A stretch of DNA of 64,000 nt from Bacillus glycinifermentans (GCF_001042475.2 NZ_LECW02000012.1:186001-250000); one strand, 5' to 3'. Shown: positions 35,689-44,210, counted from the stretch's first letter. Notes: generated by a model not told the origin, from the sequence alone. Numbers and translations: made by a program.

Positions 35689-36546
35689 TTAATCAATCGA
35701 TACATTCCCGCTTGTGGACGAAATCTCAATGTTATTCTTGCCATTTCCTTTTGTTCCAATCAGCGTCCGTTTGTCGCCTTCTGTATGATCAAACGGGTAG
35801 GAATGTTTGATGTTTCCGCTCGTCAGTGTTGCTTTCAGTCTGATGTCCGCGTCATCAGGAAGCTCAAGCTTGACATTTCCGGAGGTCTGATTGATGCGTA
35901 AAGGGGCATCAACCGCCGAAAAAGCAGCCTCCAAACTGCCCGACGTCTGCTTGACGGCAAACTTTCCTTTGACACGATCAAGCTTTGTATTCCCGGATGT
36001 TGAGCGAACATCGGCTTCCTCCGCTTCAACGTTTTCGAGCCGAATGTTTCCCGATGTCCCTCTTACCGAAAGCTCCTTCGCTGCTAAACCGTCGAGCTTC
36101 TGGTTGCCGCTTCCCGAGCTCAGGGATACCTTTTGCAACGATAAACCGTCACCGCTTATTTTTACATTTCCGCTGCCGGAGGTAATGGACAGATTATCTT
36201 GATATTCATTAGGAATTTTAACAATCAGTTCGTTTTTTTGGAAGAAAAAGAAGCGGAAGCCCTCCTGCTGAACGGAAAGCTCAAGCGCATCTCCCCGCTC
36301 GGACGATTTCAGCCGCGCGTTTGACCCCGACAGTTCGGCGTCTATGTCAGTGCGGTTTTCCGCTTTAACCGTCACCGTGACGCTTTTTGAACGGATGTCG
36401 ATGCTTTTGATTTTCTTTGGCGAAGCGCTGGCTGAATCAAGCGTTTTCTCCGGGCTGAAGAAAAGGCCGCGGCCGCCGTTAAACGCCAAGGCGGCGAGAA
36501 TCAGGATGCCGGCTATAATCATCAGTTTGCCAACCGTTTTTTTCAT
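35689..36546 (-). CDS. liaG: LiaG, membrane-anchored DUF4097 protein
   Basis: A 285-residue protein: one N-terminal membrane segment (residues 9-24) followed by an external beta-helix-like domain made of repeated short strands (SGSGNVKISG, GTSGNIRLEN, STSGNTKLDR, QTSGNVKLEL, LTSGNIKHS, STSGNVSID), each about 20 residues. The repeat is the DUF4097 pattern. Role in the lia system is unclear even in B. subtilis. Follows liaH across a ~145-bp gap with a hairpin, so it is probably expressed less than liaIH. Confidence 0.9.
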   Translation of the reverse strand: MKKTVGKLMIIAGILILAALAFNGGRGLFFSPEKTLDSASASPKKIKSIDIRSKSVTVTVKAENRTDIDAELSGSNARLKSSERGDALELSVQQEGFRFFFFQKNELIVKIPNEYQDNLSITSGSGNVKISGDGLSLQKVSLSSGSGNQKLDGLAAKELSVRGTSGNIRLENVEAEEADVRSTSGNTKLDRVKGKFAVKQTSGSLEAAFSAVDAPLRINQTSGNVKLELPDDADIRLKATLTSGNIKHSYPFDHTEGDKRTLIGTKGNGKNNIEISSTSGNVSID

Positions 36547-36629
36547 TCGGATAAATCCTTTCGGCAGTAAGTGTATGCTCCTTATTATAAGGAAAGTTGT
36601 CCTTGAAAGAAATCAAAAATTGTGAAAAG

Positions 36630-36657
36630 GGAAGACGGCAGGGGGCGCCGCTCTTCC
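36630..36657 (-). terminator. Intercistronic hairpin between liaH and liaG
   Basis: GGAAGA-CGGC / GCCG-(C)-TCTTCC stem without a strong T-run. A similarly placed hairpin in B. subtilis limits read-through from the strongly induced liaIH pair into liaGFSR, and may stabilise the short transcript. Confidence 0.6.
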
Positions 36658-36690
36658 ACCAGGCTAAAAGGGTGCTGTTAAAGCCCCGGT

Positions 36691-37374
36691 TTATTCATTT
36701 CCGGCTGCGGGCTGTTTTTCGAGACCGACCTTTTTTGCGCGCATTTTTTCAAGCTCTTCTTCAACCTCTTTCGCATATTCAACGCGGCTGTACGGACTGC
36801 CTGAAGACGCTGACAGCTCGGCATAGCTGTTCACCCTTGCCTCCATTTCTTCAATGCGGTTTTCCATTCTCATAAATTCGCGGTACGCGCTTTCGCTGTC
36901 GATTTTATTGAAGGAAGCGTTCATATGCTCTTTTGCTTTCACCGCGTTTGCCCGCGCGATTAAAGCATGTTTGCGGTCCTTTACATCGCGGAGCTTGACC
37001 TCAAGCGTCTGCAGCTGTTCTTTCAATTCAGCGAGCTGCTTGTGCGCATGCTCGTATGCTTCTTTGTATTCTCTAGCTTTTTGTTCGAAATACTTCATTT
37101 CTGAAAGAGCCTTTTTGCTAAGCTCCTCTTCCCCTGCATCAAATGCAAGCTGCGCCTGATTTTTCCGTTTGGCTGCCAATTTGTCAGCTTCTTCATGCTT
37201 TCCTTTAAAGCTTTGCGCGATCGTTTGCTGTTTGACAATCGTATGTTTTGCCTTTGAAATGTCGTTTTCCATGTCGCGAACGTATTGATTAAGCATCACC
37301 CGCGGGTTTTCGATTTTATCCAATCCTTCATTGATCGATGCGACAAACATGTCTCTGATTCTTTTAAATGCCAT
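36691..37374 (-). CDS. liaH: LiaH, PspA/IM30 (ESCRT-III-like) family protein
   Basis: A 227-residue nearly all-helical coiled-coil protein of the PspA/Vipp1 family (FKRIRDMFVASINEGLDKIE at the N terminus; long alternating Lys/Glu/Ala helices through residue 200). These proteins form large rings or rods on the membrane under envelope stress. Start at ATG 37374 (MAFKRIRDM), with AAGGAGG 9 nt upstream; the longer frame to 37425 runs into liaI. It is co-expressed with its membrane recruiter LiaI. Confidence 0.95.
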   Translation of the reverse strand: MAFKRIRDMFVASINEGLDKIENPRVMLNQYVRDMENDISKAKHTIVKQQTIAQSFKGKHEEADKLAAKRKNQAQLAFDAGEEELSKKALSEMKYFEQKAREYKEAYEHAHKQLAELKEQLQTLEVKLRDVKDRKHALIARANAVKAKEHMNASFNKIDSESAYREFMRMENRIEEMEARVNSYAELSASSGSPYSRVEYAKEVEEELEKMRAKKVGLEKQPAAGNE

Positions 37375-37394
37375 TACATGCTTCCTCCTTATCA

Positions 37395-37781
37395 TTATTG
37401 TTTCTTTTTTAAAAAGTCTTCCCACTCCGCATCAAAGCCGGTGTCGTATGAGGCTGCGGAAGGCTTGCTGCTTTCTGAATAAAATCCGTTCTCTTCTTTT
37501 TTGCCTCCCTGCTTCATCATGCTCCAGCCAAAATAAATCAGCGCAGCGGAGACTGCCACGCCTATCAGAAACGGCAGCGCCCCTCCGAGAAACATGAAGC
37601 CGATGATGAGCAAAATGACGCTCGCAAACCGGCCGTCATTCCATTTTTTGATTCCGTAGAATAAAAGCACAGCTCCGATTGCCCCTGCAATTAATCCTCC
37701 GATTTGGCCGCCTCCGAAAAACAGCGAGATGCCAAACAGGATCAATAAAAAGCCGATGACTGATTTCCCTGTTATATTCAT
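37395..37781 (-). CDS. liaI: LiaI, membrane partner of LiaH
   Basis: A 128-residue membrane protein with several hydrophobic segments in residues 8-90 and a charged cytoplasmic tail (DAEWEDFLKKKQ). It recruits LiaH to the membrane in B. subtilis. First gene of the operon, preceded by a LiaR-dependent-looking promoter. GGAGGAG precedes the ATG. Confidence 0.92.
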   Translation of the reverse strand: MNITGKSVIGFLLILFGISLFFGGGQIGGLIAGAIGAVLLFYGIKKWNDGRFASVILLIIGFMFLGGALPFLIGVAVSAALIYFGWSMMKQGGKKEENGFYSESSKPSAASYDTGFDAEWEDFLKKKQ

Positions 37782-37812
37782 GTCTGCTCCTCCTTTCCGA
37801 GATCATATATTC

Positions 37813-37841
37813 ACTATAGTCAAATTCCGCGTTCGACAAAA
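37813..37841 (-). promoter_or_regulatory. liaI promoter
   Basis: TTTTGT (37836-37841) and TATAGT (37813-37818) on the minus strand, 17-bp spacer. The poor -35 is what one expects of a promoter that is silent without its activator LiaR. Confidence 0.65.
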
Positions 37842-37860
37842 CGAGTCACGGATTGATTTT

Positions 37861-37881
37861 ATCGTCAGACCAGAGTCGTAA
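37861..37881 (-). promoter_or_regulatory. Candidate LiaR-binding site
   Basis: The minus-strand sequence ATTACGACTCTGGTCTGACG (core GACT-N-N-GGTC with GGTCTGA) lies about 60 bp upstream of the expected liaI start, where LiaR binds in B. subtilis. Assignment rests on position and resemblance to the LiaR box as I recall it. Confidence 0.5.
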
Positions 37882-37898
37882 TTCCTGTAAGACCGCAC

Positions 37899-37927
37899 AA
37901 AGAGGAGCGAAAACTCCGCTCCTCTTT
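37899..37927. terminator. Terminator after the pectinesterase gene
   Basis: Perfect 11-bp stem AAAGAGGAGCG / CGCTCCTCTTT with a 7-nt loop, directly after the stop at 37934 on the minus strand and upstream of the lia promoter region. Confidence 0.8.
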
Positions 37928-37933
37928 GGCAAG

Positions 37934-38818
37934 CTATGATTCTATTTTCGGATTCCAGCCATCTAATACGTTTTCAATCGTCCAGCTTTCCGCCTCCTCA
38001 TCGGACAGCTGCCTTCTCTCCTGATGAGGCACGGCTCCGGGACCTGTGTTCCGATATTCATAAAGCCTTGCATCAGCAGCCGAAAATCCGGACATATCTG
38101 TCCAGCCCTCCGGCTTAATATGAGCGCCCAAAGAACAGTTTTGATATAAAACGCTCGCAATGGCGTCAGGGTCTCCCCCGGGGTGCCACGGGCGGCCGAG
38201 ATAAACCGTTCCGTCCGCCGCATCGCTTGTGAGGGTGCAGCCAGCGAACAAAAAGCCGAACGGTTTTGTGATGTGCGTGCTTGCAGCCGTGATATAGCCG
38301 TTATTGGCGGCAGAGCCGCGGTCGGCACTATGAATATGACAATGCTCGAAGACCGCTCTCGCTCCGCCGAAAATAAAATCGACATCGCCTTCAATATAGC
38401 ATTGGTCAAAATACTGTGTCCCGTCATTTGCGAATAACGTATCCTGCCTTCCTAAAAATCTCGCATCCTTGAAAACGATTCGGCTGCCTTTGGCATAAAC
38501 GGCCACCGCCTGCGTACCGTCCGTGTCGACTTTCGTTCGATCGAACGAGTTTTCAAATGTGATATTTTCGGCTTGAACGTGATCGGCATAGATAAAGACC
38601 GTGGCACTTCCGCTCGTTCCGTACCTTCCGCCTCCCTCCTTTTCCTTTCCGGCGTAATTGTCATACGTGATAACGGTTCCGGTTTTGCTTTCGCCTATCA
38701 GGGTCACAAACGGCTTTGTCGCCGGAATGTGAACCACCTCTTTATAAATGCCTTTTTTAATAAAGATTTCTTTTCTGTCACGACTGTACTCCGGTAAAGC
38801 ATCAACCGCTTCCTGCAC
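37934..38818 (-). CDS. Pectinesterase (CE8), probably N-terminally disrupted
   Basis: As an open frame from GTG 38818 this gives 294 residues of a carbohydrate-esterase-8 pectin methylesterase: GSATVFIYADHVQAENITFEN, the catalytic Asp region in LGRQDTLF and EGDVDFIFGGARAVFE, and the conserved LGRPWHPGG. It removes methyl groups from pectin, consistent with the galacturonate cluster further on. No signal peptide is visible. Typical family N-terminal residues (VRLTVSKDGDGAFKTV) continue upstream in frame, but no legal start exists there; an ATG next to AAAGGGAGGA is one base out of frame at an A5 tract. A cre-like site lies just upstream. Confidence 0.75.
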   Translation of the reverse strand: MQEAVDALPEYSRDRKEIFIKKGIYKEVVHIPATKPFVTLIGESKTGTVITYDNYAGKEKEGGGRYGTSGSATVFIYADHVQAENITFENSFDRTKVDTDGTQAVAVYAKGSRIVFKDARFLGRQDTLFANDGTQYFDQCYIEGDVDFIFGGARAVFEHCHIHSADRGSAANNGYITAASTHITKPFGFLFAGCTLTSDAADGTVYLGRPWHPGGDPDAIASVLYQNCSLGAHIKPEGWTDMSGFSAADARLYEYRNTGPGAVPHQERRQLSDEEAESWTIENVLDGWNPKIES

Positions 38819-38907
38819 GGTTTTGAACGCCCCGTCGCCATCTTTGGAAACCGTCAGGCGGACGGCGGCTGTTTCCCGGTTGCCCTTTTTCGCATTCCTC
38901 CCTTTAA

Positions 38908-38921
38908 TGAAAACGCTTACT
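38908..38921. promoter_or_regulatory. Candidate cre (CcpA) site upstream of the pectinesterase
   Basis: TGAAAACGCTTACT matches the cre consensus TGWAANCGNTNWCA except the last base. It lies about 20 bp before the apparent translation start region, suited to catabolite repression of a pectinolytic gene. Confidence 0.6.
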
Positions 38922-38939
38922 TAAAGGTTTACGATAAAA

Positions 38940-39355
38940 ATCCGTTTTCCCCTGCCGGAAAACGGCTGAAATCCTTGTTTCATACCATTTCAGTATTTTT
39001 CCCAAATATCTTCTGACGAAAAAATGAGGCATTTTCGATTTCCCTGAAAACGGTCTCCCCATTTTTTGGACGATGACGAATAAAGTAATGATCGCGTTTA
39101 AATCCCCTATTTCCATGATAAATTCGTTTCTATATGACCAGACCCGTTCGAATAAAGTGAGGCAGGTCATGGATCGTCATCAGCTTTTTATGGGGGCGTT
39201 TTGCACCAGAATAGCCGCCTCATACAGCATCCATCAATGATTTTTGCCCCTTTAAAACCTTCTCGTTTATCTGCGTACTTTTTTCATTCCCGGACATACA
39301 ATGAATGCTAAGAGATTGAATTCCTTTAAGTTTAACAACAGGCAGGAGAAAATAT
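38940..39355. other. Non-coding gap between pectinesterase and glycosyltransferase frames
   Basis: No convincing gene was found. An 88-codon minus-strand frame (38904-39170) overlaps the cre region and has no ribosome site. CATACAAT at 39295-39302 with AC 17 bp upstream resembles a mother-cell sporulation (SigE/SigK) -10 region ahead of the glycosyltransferase frame. Confidence 0.45.
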
Positions 39356-40903
39356 ATGAAAATATTGATGGCCTATTATCGGTACTCTCCACACACAAAC
39401 GGCCCGTCCAGCTATATTGATATTTTGAAAAAAAGTTTAGAAGCTAAAGGACACACTGTTAACTTATTGTCACACGATAAAAAATGGCTGAACATTCAAA
39501 TCGACAATCAGCAGACAGCTGATAAATACAGCCTAAAATGTGAGCTGATCCGCCGCTATCAACCAACCTAGACGGCAAAATATCCGCTCTGGATCTATTG
39601 GAGGGAGATGGAGCGATACAGTCTGGAGCTTGCCATTAAGCAGCTTGATTTAAACGGCTACGATCTGATTCATTGCCACGATTTTATGACGGCAAGAGCT
39701 ATGTCGCGTTCCAAGCCCCCGGGCACGCCGCTGATCGTATCGCTTCATAATTTTAAGTATCATGAAGCAAAAGTGACAAGGGAATTTTACGATAAAACGA
39801 GAAGTGAACAGCAGTATATTAAAATTGAAGAATACTTGGGCGCTATTTCAGGAGACAGTGTTGCCGTTCCATGTCAATGGCTGAAAAATCAGCTGATTCA
39901 AATCGGCGTATCACCGCCCAACATTCAAGTCATTCCATACGGAATCGTAAAAGAGCCATTTGTCCAAAGCGAAAAAAACTCCTCAAAAAAAGATCGTCAT
40001 CAAATTCCAAAAATCATCTTGTGTCCCGCTCGCCTTGTACCTGTAAAAGGACATCGCTACCTGATTGAAGCACTCTCTAAACTGCACCGGGAACGGGAAG
40101 ATTTTCACTATCTTTTGGCAGGAGAGGGACCGGAGCAGAAAGCATTGGAGCAATTAGCCGGTGAGCTTGGAGTCGCTTCAGCCATTTCCTTTCTCGGCAA
40201 ACGGCATGACATCCCTCATCTCATGAATCACAGTGATATCATTGTTTTGCCTTCACTGCACGACACTTTCCCGCTCGTTATCCTTGAAGGGCAGTTTTCC
40301 GCAAAACCGATCTTGGCCGCAAATGCAGGCGGCATAAAAGAGATCATCAGCGACGGTGCTGACGGCATGCTCATTCCTCCTGCTGATAGTGAAGCGCTCG
40401 CAGAAAAGCTTCGCCTGTTGCTGGACGATGATGCGATCCGTTTACAATTGGGGAGACGAGCACTTGATAAGGCAATGAACCATCGGGACATCCGCTTTCA
40501 CCTGGACATGTTAGAAAGGCTCTATCAGCAGTGCACAGCACAAAAACGCTTATCCCATCATTTTTCAGCCGGGCCAGATCCGGATCTGGAAATCCTCAAT
40601 CAAATCGATCCGTGAAAGACTGATCAGCCCGGTTTTATCTTATCGGGAGAAATTCCGCCGTCCCTCAACAGTGAGCTTGGGAGACAGAAACATTACATTC
40701 ATGTATATGATTTGTCAGGTGTTTTACTGCAAACAAAAGCAGTTGATTCGGGAGGATCTTATGAGTTTCAGCACCTGCCGGCCGGAAGCTATGTATTGAA
40801 AAGCACTCTTGAGTCATTCGGCAATCAAATGGTTTCCGTCGGACGCGGTTAAGCTGAGAGCAAGTCTGCCGTTTATCTCTATAAGGAAGACAAAGATTGT
40901 TGA
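39356..40903 (+). pseudogene. GT4 glycosyltransferase with three in-frame stop codons
   Basis: One reading frame of 516 codons runs from ATG 39356 (GGCAGGAG upstream) to TGA 40901, interrupted by TAG at 39569-39571 (codon 72), TGA at 40613-40615 (codon 420) and TAA at 40850-40852 (codon 499), with no frameshift. The first part (MKILMAYYRYSPHTNGPSSY) and the middle (LIHCHDFMTARAM, LCPARLVPVKGHRYLIEAL, LAGEGPEQKALEQL, ILAANAGGIKEII) form a family-4 glycosyltransferase. Between the second and third stop the frame encodes a beta-sandwich-like module (HVYDLSGVLLQTKAVDSGGS, then YEFQHLPAGSYVLKS) of the carboxypeptidase-regulatory/CNA-B type. Each stop is one C-to-T step from Gln or Arg. Most likely a recently decayed gene; the pieces 39356-39571 and 39608-40615 may otherwise be read as separate ORFs. 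Confidence 0.8.
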
Positions 40904-40971
40904 TAATTAGTTAAATTATGGGGAACCCGTGATTTTAAAGGATTCCCTGCACCACTTTCATTAGTTAAACT

Positions 40972-41092
40972 TTACAATTTAATACCTTGTTTTTTTGAAT
41001 GGATAAAATAGACTTCTTCATACTCTGACTTATAATAAGCAACATTAAATTGATCAAGGTCAATTAAATCCTTAAAAGCATTTTATGGAGGT
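40972..41092 (-). pseudogene. Orphan C-terminal gene fragment
   Basis: An AT-rich minus-strand frame of about 40 codons ends at TAA 40972 and encodes FKDLIDLDQFNVAYYKSEYE followed by EVYFIHSKKQGIKL. It has protein-like composition but no ATG, GTG or TTG and is cut by a TAA at its upstream end. Base composition is clearly lower in GC than the flanks, pointing to foreign origin. Family not recognised. Confidence 0.4.
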
Positions 41093-41131
41093 ATCAAATA
41101 TTAACATTTCCCTTTAACAGAGCCATTAAAA

Positions 41132-41174
41132 AAAGAAAAAGCCGATGATCCCGCTATAAGGCTGGATCATCGGC
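41132..41174 (-). terminator. Terminator after the PduO gene
   Basis: Perfect stem GCCGATGATCC / GGATCATCGGC, followed on the minus strand by a long T-rich tract, 4 bp past the stop. Confidence 0.9.
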
Positions 41175-41177
41175 TCC

Positions 41178-41756
41178 TTATTGCTTTCGTTTCCCGGACC
41201 CTTTGAAAACGATCGCGCTTCTTTCATATTCGACATCTTTGATATCCAGCCTGAAATTGACGACTCTGGCTGCGGCAAACAAATAATCCGATAATCTGTT
41301 TAAATAGCGGAGCGGCGTCTCGCGCATGTCGGCCGTTTTCATCAGCGCGACAGCCAGCCGCTCGGCCCGTCGTGCAACGGTTCTGGCGACATGCAAATAT
41401 GCCGCCGCTTTTGAGCCGCCGGGAAGGATGAATTTTTCCAGCTCAGGCGCTTCATCACTGTAGACATCAATCCGTTCCTCTAAAAACGCAACCGCTTCTT
41501 CCTTTAGCTTCTTTTCCCCATTCGGCGAAACGTAAGCCAAATCGCCGCCGCAGTCAAACAGCTCATGCTGAATTTTTAAAAGCTCGCTTCCGATATCGCT
41601 GAAGCGTTCATCGCCAAGCTCAGCAAGCGCGAGGCCGATAAAGCTGTTCAGTTCATCAACAGTCCCGTAGCATTGGACACGGACATCGTCTTTATCAACG
41701 CGCCCGCCGATCACATGCGTTTTCCCTTTATCGCCCGTTTTCGTGTACAGCTTCAT
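41178..41756 (-). CDS. yvqK: PduO-type cob(I)alamin adenosyltransferase (YvqK)
   Basis: A 192-residue PduO-family ATP:cob(I)alamin adenosyltransferase. The N-terminal ATP loop MKLYTKTGDKGKTHVIGG, then the C-terminal helix with RTVARRAERLAV and YLNRLSDYLFAAAR are the diagnostic motifs. It makes adenosylcobalamin from imported corrinoid. The start overlaps the stop of the BtuD-CbiZ gene (ATGA), so it is coupled to the uptake genes. Full length. Confidence 0.95.
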   Translation of the reverse strand: MKLYTKTGDKGKTHVIGGRVDKDDVRVQCYGTVDELNSFIGLALAELGDERFSDIGSELLKIQHELFDCGGDLAYVSPNGEKKLKEEAVAFLEERIDVYSDEAPELEKFILPGGSKAAAYLHVARTVARRAERLAVALMKTADMRETPLRYLNRLSDYLFAAARVVNFRLDIKDVEYERSAIVFKGSGKRKQ

Positions 41757-43159
41757 CGTTCATTCCCCTTTCTGATCGCTTCCCCCGTGCACTCATAGAC
41801 GCTCCGGCTGATCAAAGCGCCGAGCGGAGACGCTTTTAGTGCGCTGTCAAACTCAAGCCCGCTCCCGTCTGCGGCAATCAGCACAGCCTCTTCCTGCAGA
41901 TCGTTTCCTAATGTTTCAGCGCCGTCTGCCCGTTCAGCCAAACACGCTTCAGCCTTTGCTTCAGACGCTGTCAACAAGGCCTGGATGAAGGCTTTCTCCG
42001 TCAGCCTGCCATTGACCATCACCCATACGCTGACGTCTTCCGGCCGGTCCGAAGACGCTGCAGCAACCGCAAAAAGAGAGACGCCTCCTTCCGAAAACGT
42101 CCGGAACACCGTGTTTTCAGGCTTTGCTGAAGTCACCGCAGCACAGCAGGCATGAGGGCTGATCCCCTTTCCGGCGAGAAACCGCTCCAATTCAGCAGGC
42201 GATTGATCAGGTTGCTCCTCTTTCGGCACATGACGGCTGATAAACGTCCGTTTCCAGCCGATGCCGGCTCCGACAAGCGATGATGACACGGTGCGAAGCG
42301 GTTGATCCGTCTGCAAAAAGAAGCCGTCAGAACTTAGTTCAAAAAGCTCGGAAAACGGAACCGCCCGCTTCGTTTTTCCGGCTCGCTGCGGCTCAATTGC
42401 GATTTGCGGATTTGGCCTGTGCGGGTGAATCAAATGGCTGACGGCCGTTTCATACACATCATTGACCGTTTGTTCCCGAATCACCCGTTCCGGAACATCC
42501 AACGCTTTTATTTCACCGTTTTTCATCATCAGCAGCCGGTCGCAGTAAAGGCTGGCCAAATTCAAATCATGAAATATGCCGATGACCGTAAGCCCCTTCT
42601 CAACAGTCAGGGACTTGATCAGATCGAGAAGCTGTTTTTGATAGGAAAGATCGAGAAAATTAGTCGGTTCATCAAGCAGAAGAAGTTCAGGTTCCTGGGC
42701 TAAAGACTGGGCCAGGTAGACACGCTGCTGCTCTCCCCCGCTCAGTTCATGAATCGATTGGCCGGCAAAACGGAGCACGCCGGTCTCCTTCATCATTTGG
42801 TCTGCGATCTGTTGATCACGTTCGTCAGATTGCCTGAATAAGCCTTTTTGATAAGGGTATCGTCCGAACAAAACGGTCTCTTTGACGGTGAAAGAAAAAG
42901 CCTGATCCGTTTTTTGAGGGAGCGAAGCCATCATCCTTGCCTGCGCCTTCGGCGGGTACGACTCGAGCGGTTTCCCGGCCAAATGGACAGAACCCGCCGA
43001 CGGCTTAAGCGTTCCGTTGATCAAATGCAAAAGCGTCGTTTTTCCGCTGCCGTTCGGGCCGAGTATCCCGAAAAATTCTCCTTTCGCTACCGAAAAATCG
43101 ACACGTTTTACGACGGCTTTGCGGCCGTATCCTCCTGAAAGATTGCGAACATCCAGCAT
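41753..43159 (-). CDS. yvrA: Cobalamin ABC ATPase fused to CbiZ amidohydrolase (YvrA)
   Basis: A 468-residue two-domain protein. Residues 1-250 are a BtuD-type ATPase: Walker A GPNGSGKTTLLHL, signature LSGGEQQRVYLAQSLAQ, Walker B LLLDEPTNFLD, switch His IFHDLN. Residues ~265-460 have the CbiZ adenosylcobinamide amidohydrolase pattern (FFLQTDQPLRTVSSSLVGAG, VMVNGRLTEKAFIQALLTAS). CbiZ removes the lower side chain of cobinamide to permit salvage. The fusion ties import to remodelling. Lies between btuC and pduO. Confidence 0.92.
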   Translation of the reverse strand: MLDVRNLSGGYGRKAVVKRVDFSVAKGEFFGILGPNGSGKTTLLHLINGTLKPSAGSVHLAGKPLESYPPKAQARMMASLPQKTDQAFSFTVKETVLFGRYPYQKGLFRQSDERDQQIADQMMKETGVLRFAGQSIHELSGGEQQRVYLAQSLAQEPELLLLDEPTNFLDLSYQKQLLDLIKSLTVEKGLTVIGIFHDLNLASLYCDRLLMMKNGEIKALDVPERVIREQTVNDVYETAVSHLIHPHRPNPQIAIEPQRAGKTKRAVPFSELFELSSDGFFLQTDQPLRTVSSSLVGAGIGWKRTFISRHVPKEEQPDQSPAELERFLAGKGISPHACCAAVTSAKPENTVFRTFSEGGVSLFAVAAASSDRPEDVSVWVMVNGRLTEKAFIQALLTASEAKAEACLAERADGAETLGNDLQEEAVLIAADGSGLEFDSALKASPLGALISRSVYECTGEAIRKGNER

Positions 43160-43160
43160 G

Positions 43161-44210
43161 TTACATACCTCCGCGCTGCCGGCGAATCAAAATGGCTCCG
43201 AACACCGGCGCTCCTATTAAGGCTGTGATAATCCCGATCGGCAGTTCAGATGGCTCGATAATCGTGCGCGCGGTCAAATCGGCAAGCACGAGAAAGCCGG
43301 CGCCGTTTAAAATGGAGAGCGGCAGCAAATGCCTGTGATCAGTTCCCCACAGCAGCCGGATCATGTGCGGGACAACGAGTCCGACAAAGCCGATCGTGCC
43401 TGAGACGGCGACAGCCGCTCCCGTCAAAATTGAGCCTGACACGAGGACCGCGATTTTTCGTTTCCCAATATTGACGCCGAGCAGCCTTGCTTTTTCCTCC
43501 CCGTATGTCATCACGTTTAATTCCCTTGCATTCAGCAACAGCCCTGCTGTTCCGCATATCAAAAAGGGAAGAAACAGACCAATATAGCTCCAGCCCCTCA
43601 TCGACACGCTCCCGAGCAGCCACCCGACAATCGGCTTTAGATCATCCCCCGTCAGCGCGATCATTAAAGAAATAAGCGCACCCAAAAACGAGCTGAAAAT
43701 AATTCCCGTCAAAATGAGCGCAGACAGCGGCAGCGAGGGATGGACAAGCCTGGCAAAAAACAGGACCATAAACATCACAGCGACGGCTGCCGCTATGCTG
43801 AGGAGCGGCAGCGTAAAGCCGCCGATTACGGGCAGCTGGATGCCGAAAAACAGGGTGACAACGGCTCCGACCGCCGCTCCTGAAGAGACGCCGAGTGTGT
43901 AAGGATCTGCAAGCGGATTTTTCAACAGTCCCTGAAACGCCGCTCCAGCCGCAGCCAGCGCCGCACCGACGAGCGCGGCCAAAATCACTCTCGGCAGCCT
44001 GATGTTCATGATGATGTTCGCCTGCATCGGGTCGGTCTTGATTCCGTGAAAGCCGAATTGCAAAAAAACCTTGATAATAGAAGGAATGGGAATCTCCAAA
44101 GATCCGATAGAGATTCCCATAAGAATAGAGAACGTTAGAAATGCCAGGCTTATGATATATGCAGCCGGACGGCTATTTCTTAAATACGTCAGGATAAATC
44201 TTTTCCGCAA
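43161..44210 (-). CDS. yvrB: Cobalamin ABC transporter permease BtuC-like (YvrB)
   Basis: A 349-residue FecCD/BtuC permease with about nine to ten membrane segments; landmarks are GAAFQGLLKNPLADPYTLGV and GTIGFVGLVVPHMIRLLWG. The start is a TTG at 44210 that overlaps the 3' end of the btuF-like gene by 38 bp and lies 9 nt after AAAGGGG; the exact start is less certain than the gene. It is the B12 channel working with YvrA and YvrC. Confidence 0.9.
   Translation of the reverse strand: MRKRFILTYLRNSRPAAYIISLAFLTFSILMGISIGSLEIPIPSIIKVFLQFGFHGIKTDPMQANIIMNIRLPRVILAALVGAALAAAGAAFQGLLKNPLADPYTLGVSSGAAVGAVVTLFFGIQLPVIGGFTLPLLSIAAAVAVMFMVLFFARLVHPSLPLSALILTGIIFSSFLGALISLMIALTGDDLKPIVGWLLGSVSMRGWSYIGLFLPFLICGTAGLLLNARELNVMTYGEEKARLLGVNIGKRKIAVLVSGSILTGAAVAVSGTIGFVGLVVPHMIRLLWGTDHRHLLPLSILNGAGFLVLADLTARTIIEPSELPIGIITALIGAPVFGAILIRRQRGGM

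Noticed and set aside
38904..39170. 88-codon minus-strand ORF upstream of the pectinesterase
   Set aside because: No ribosome site, overlaps the cre-like site, atypical composition; likely chance.
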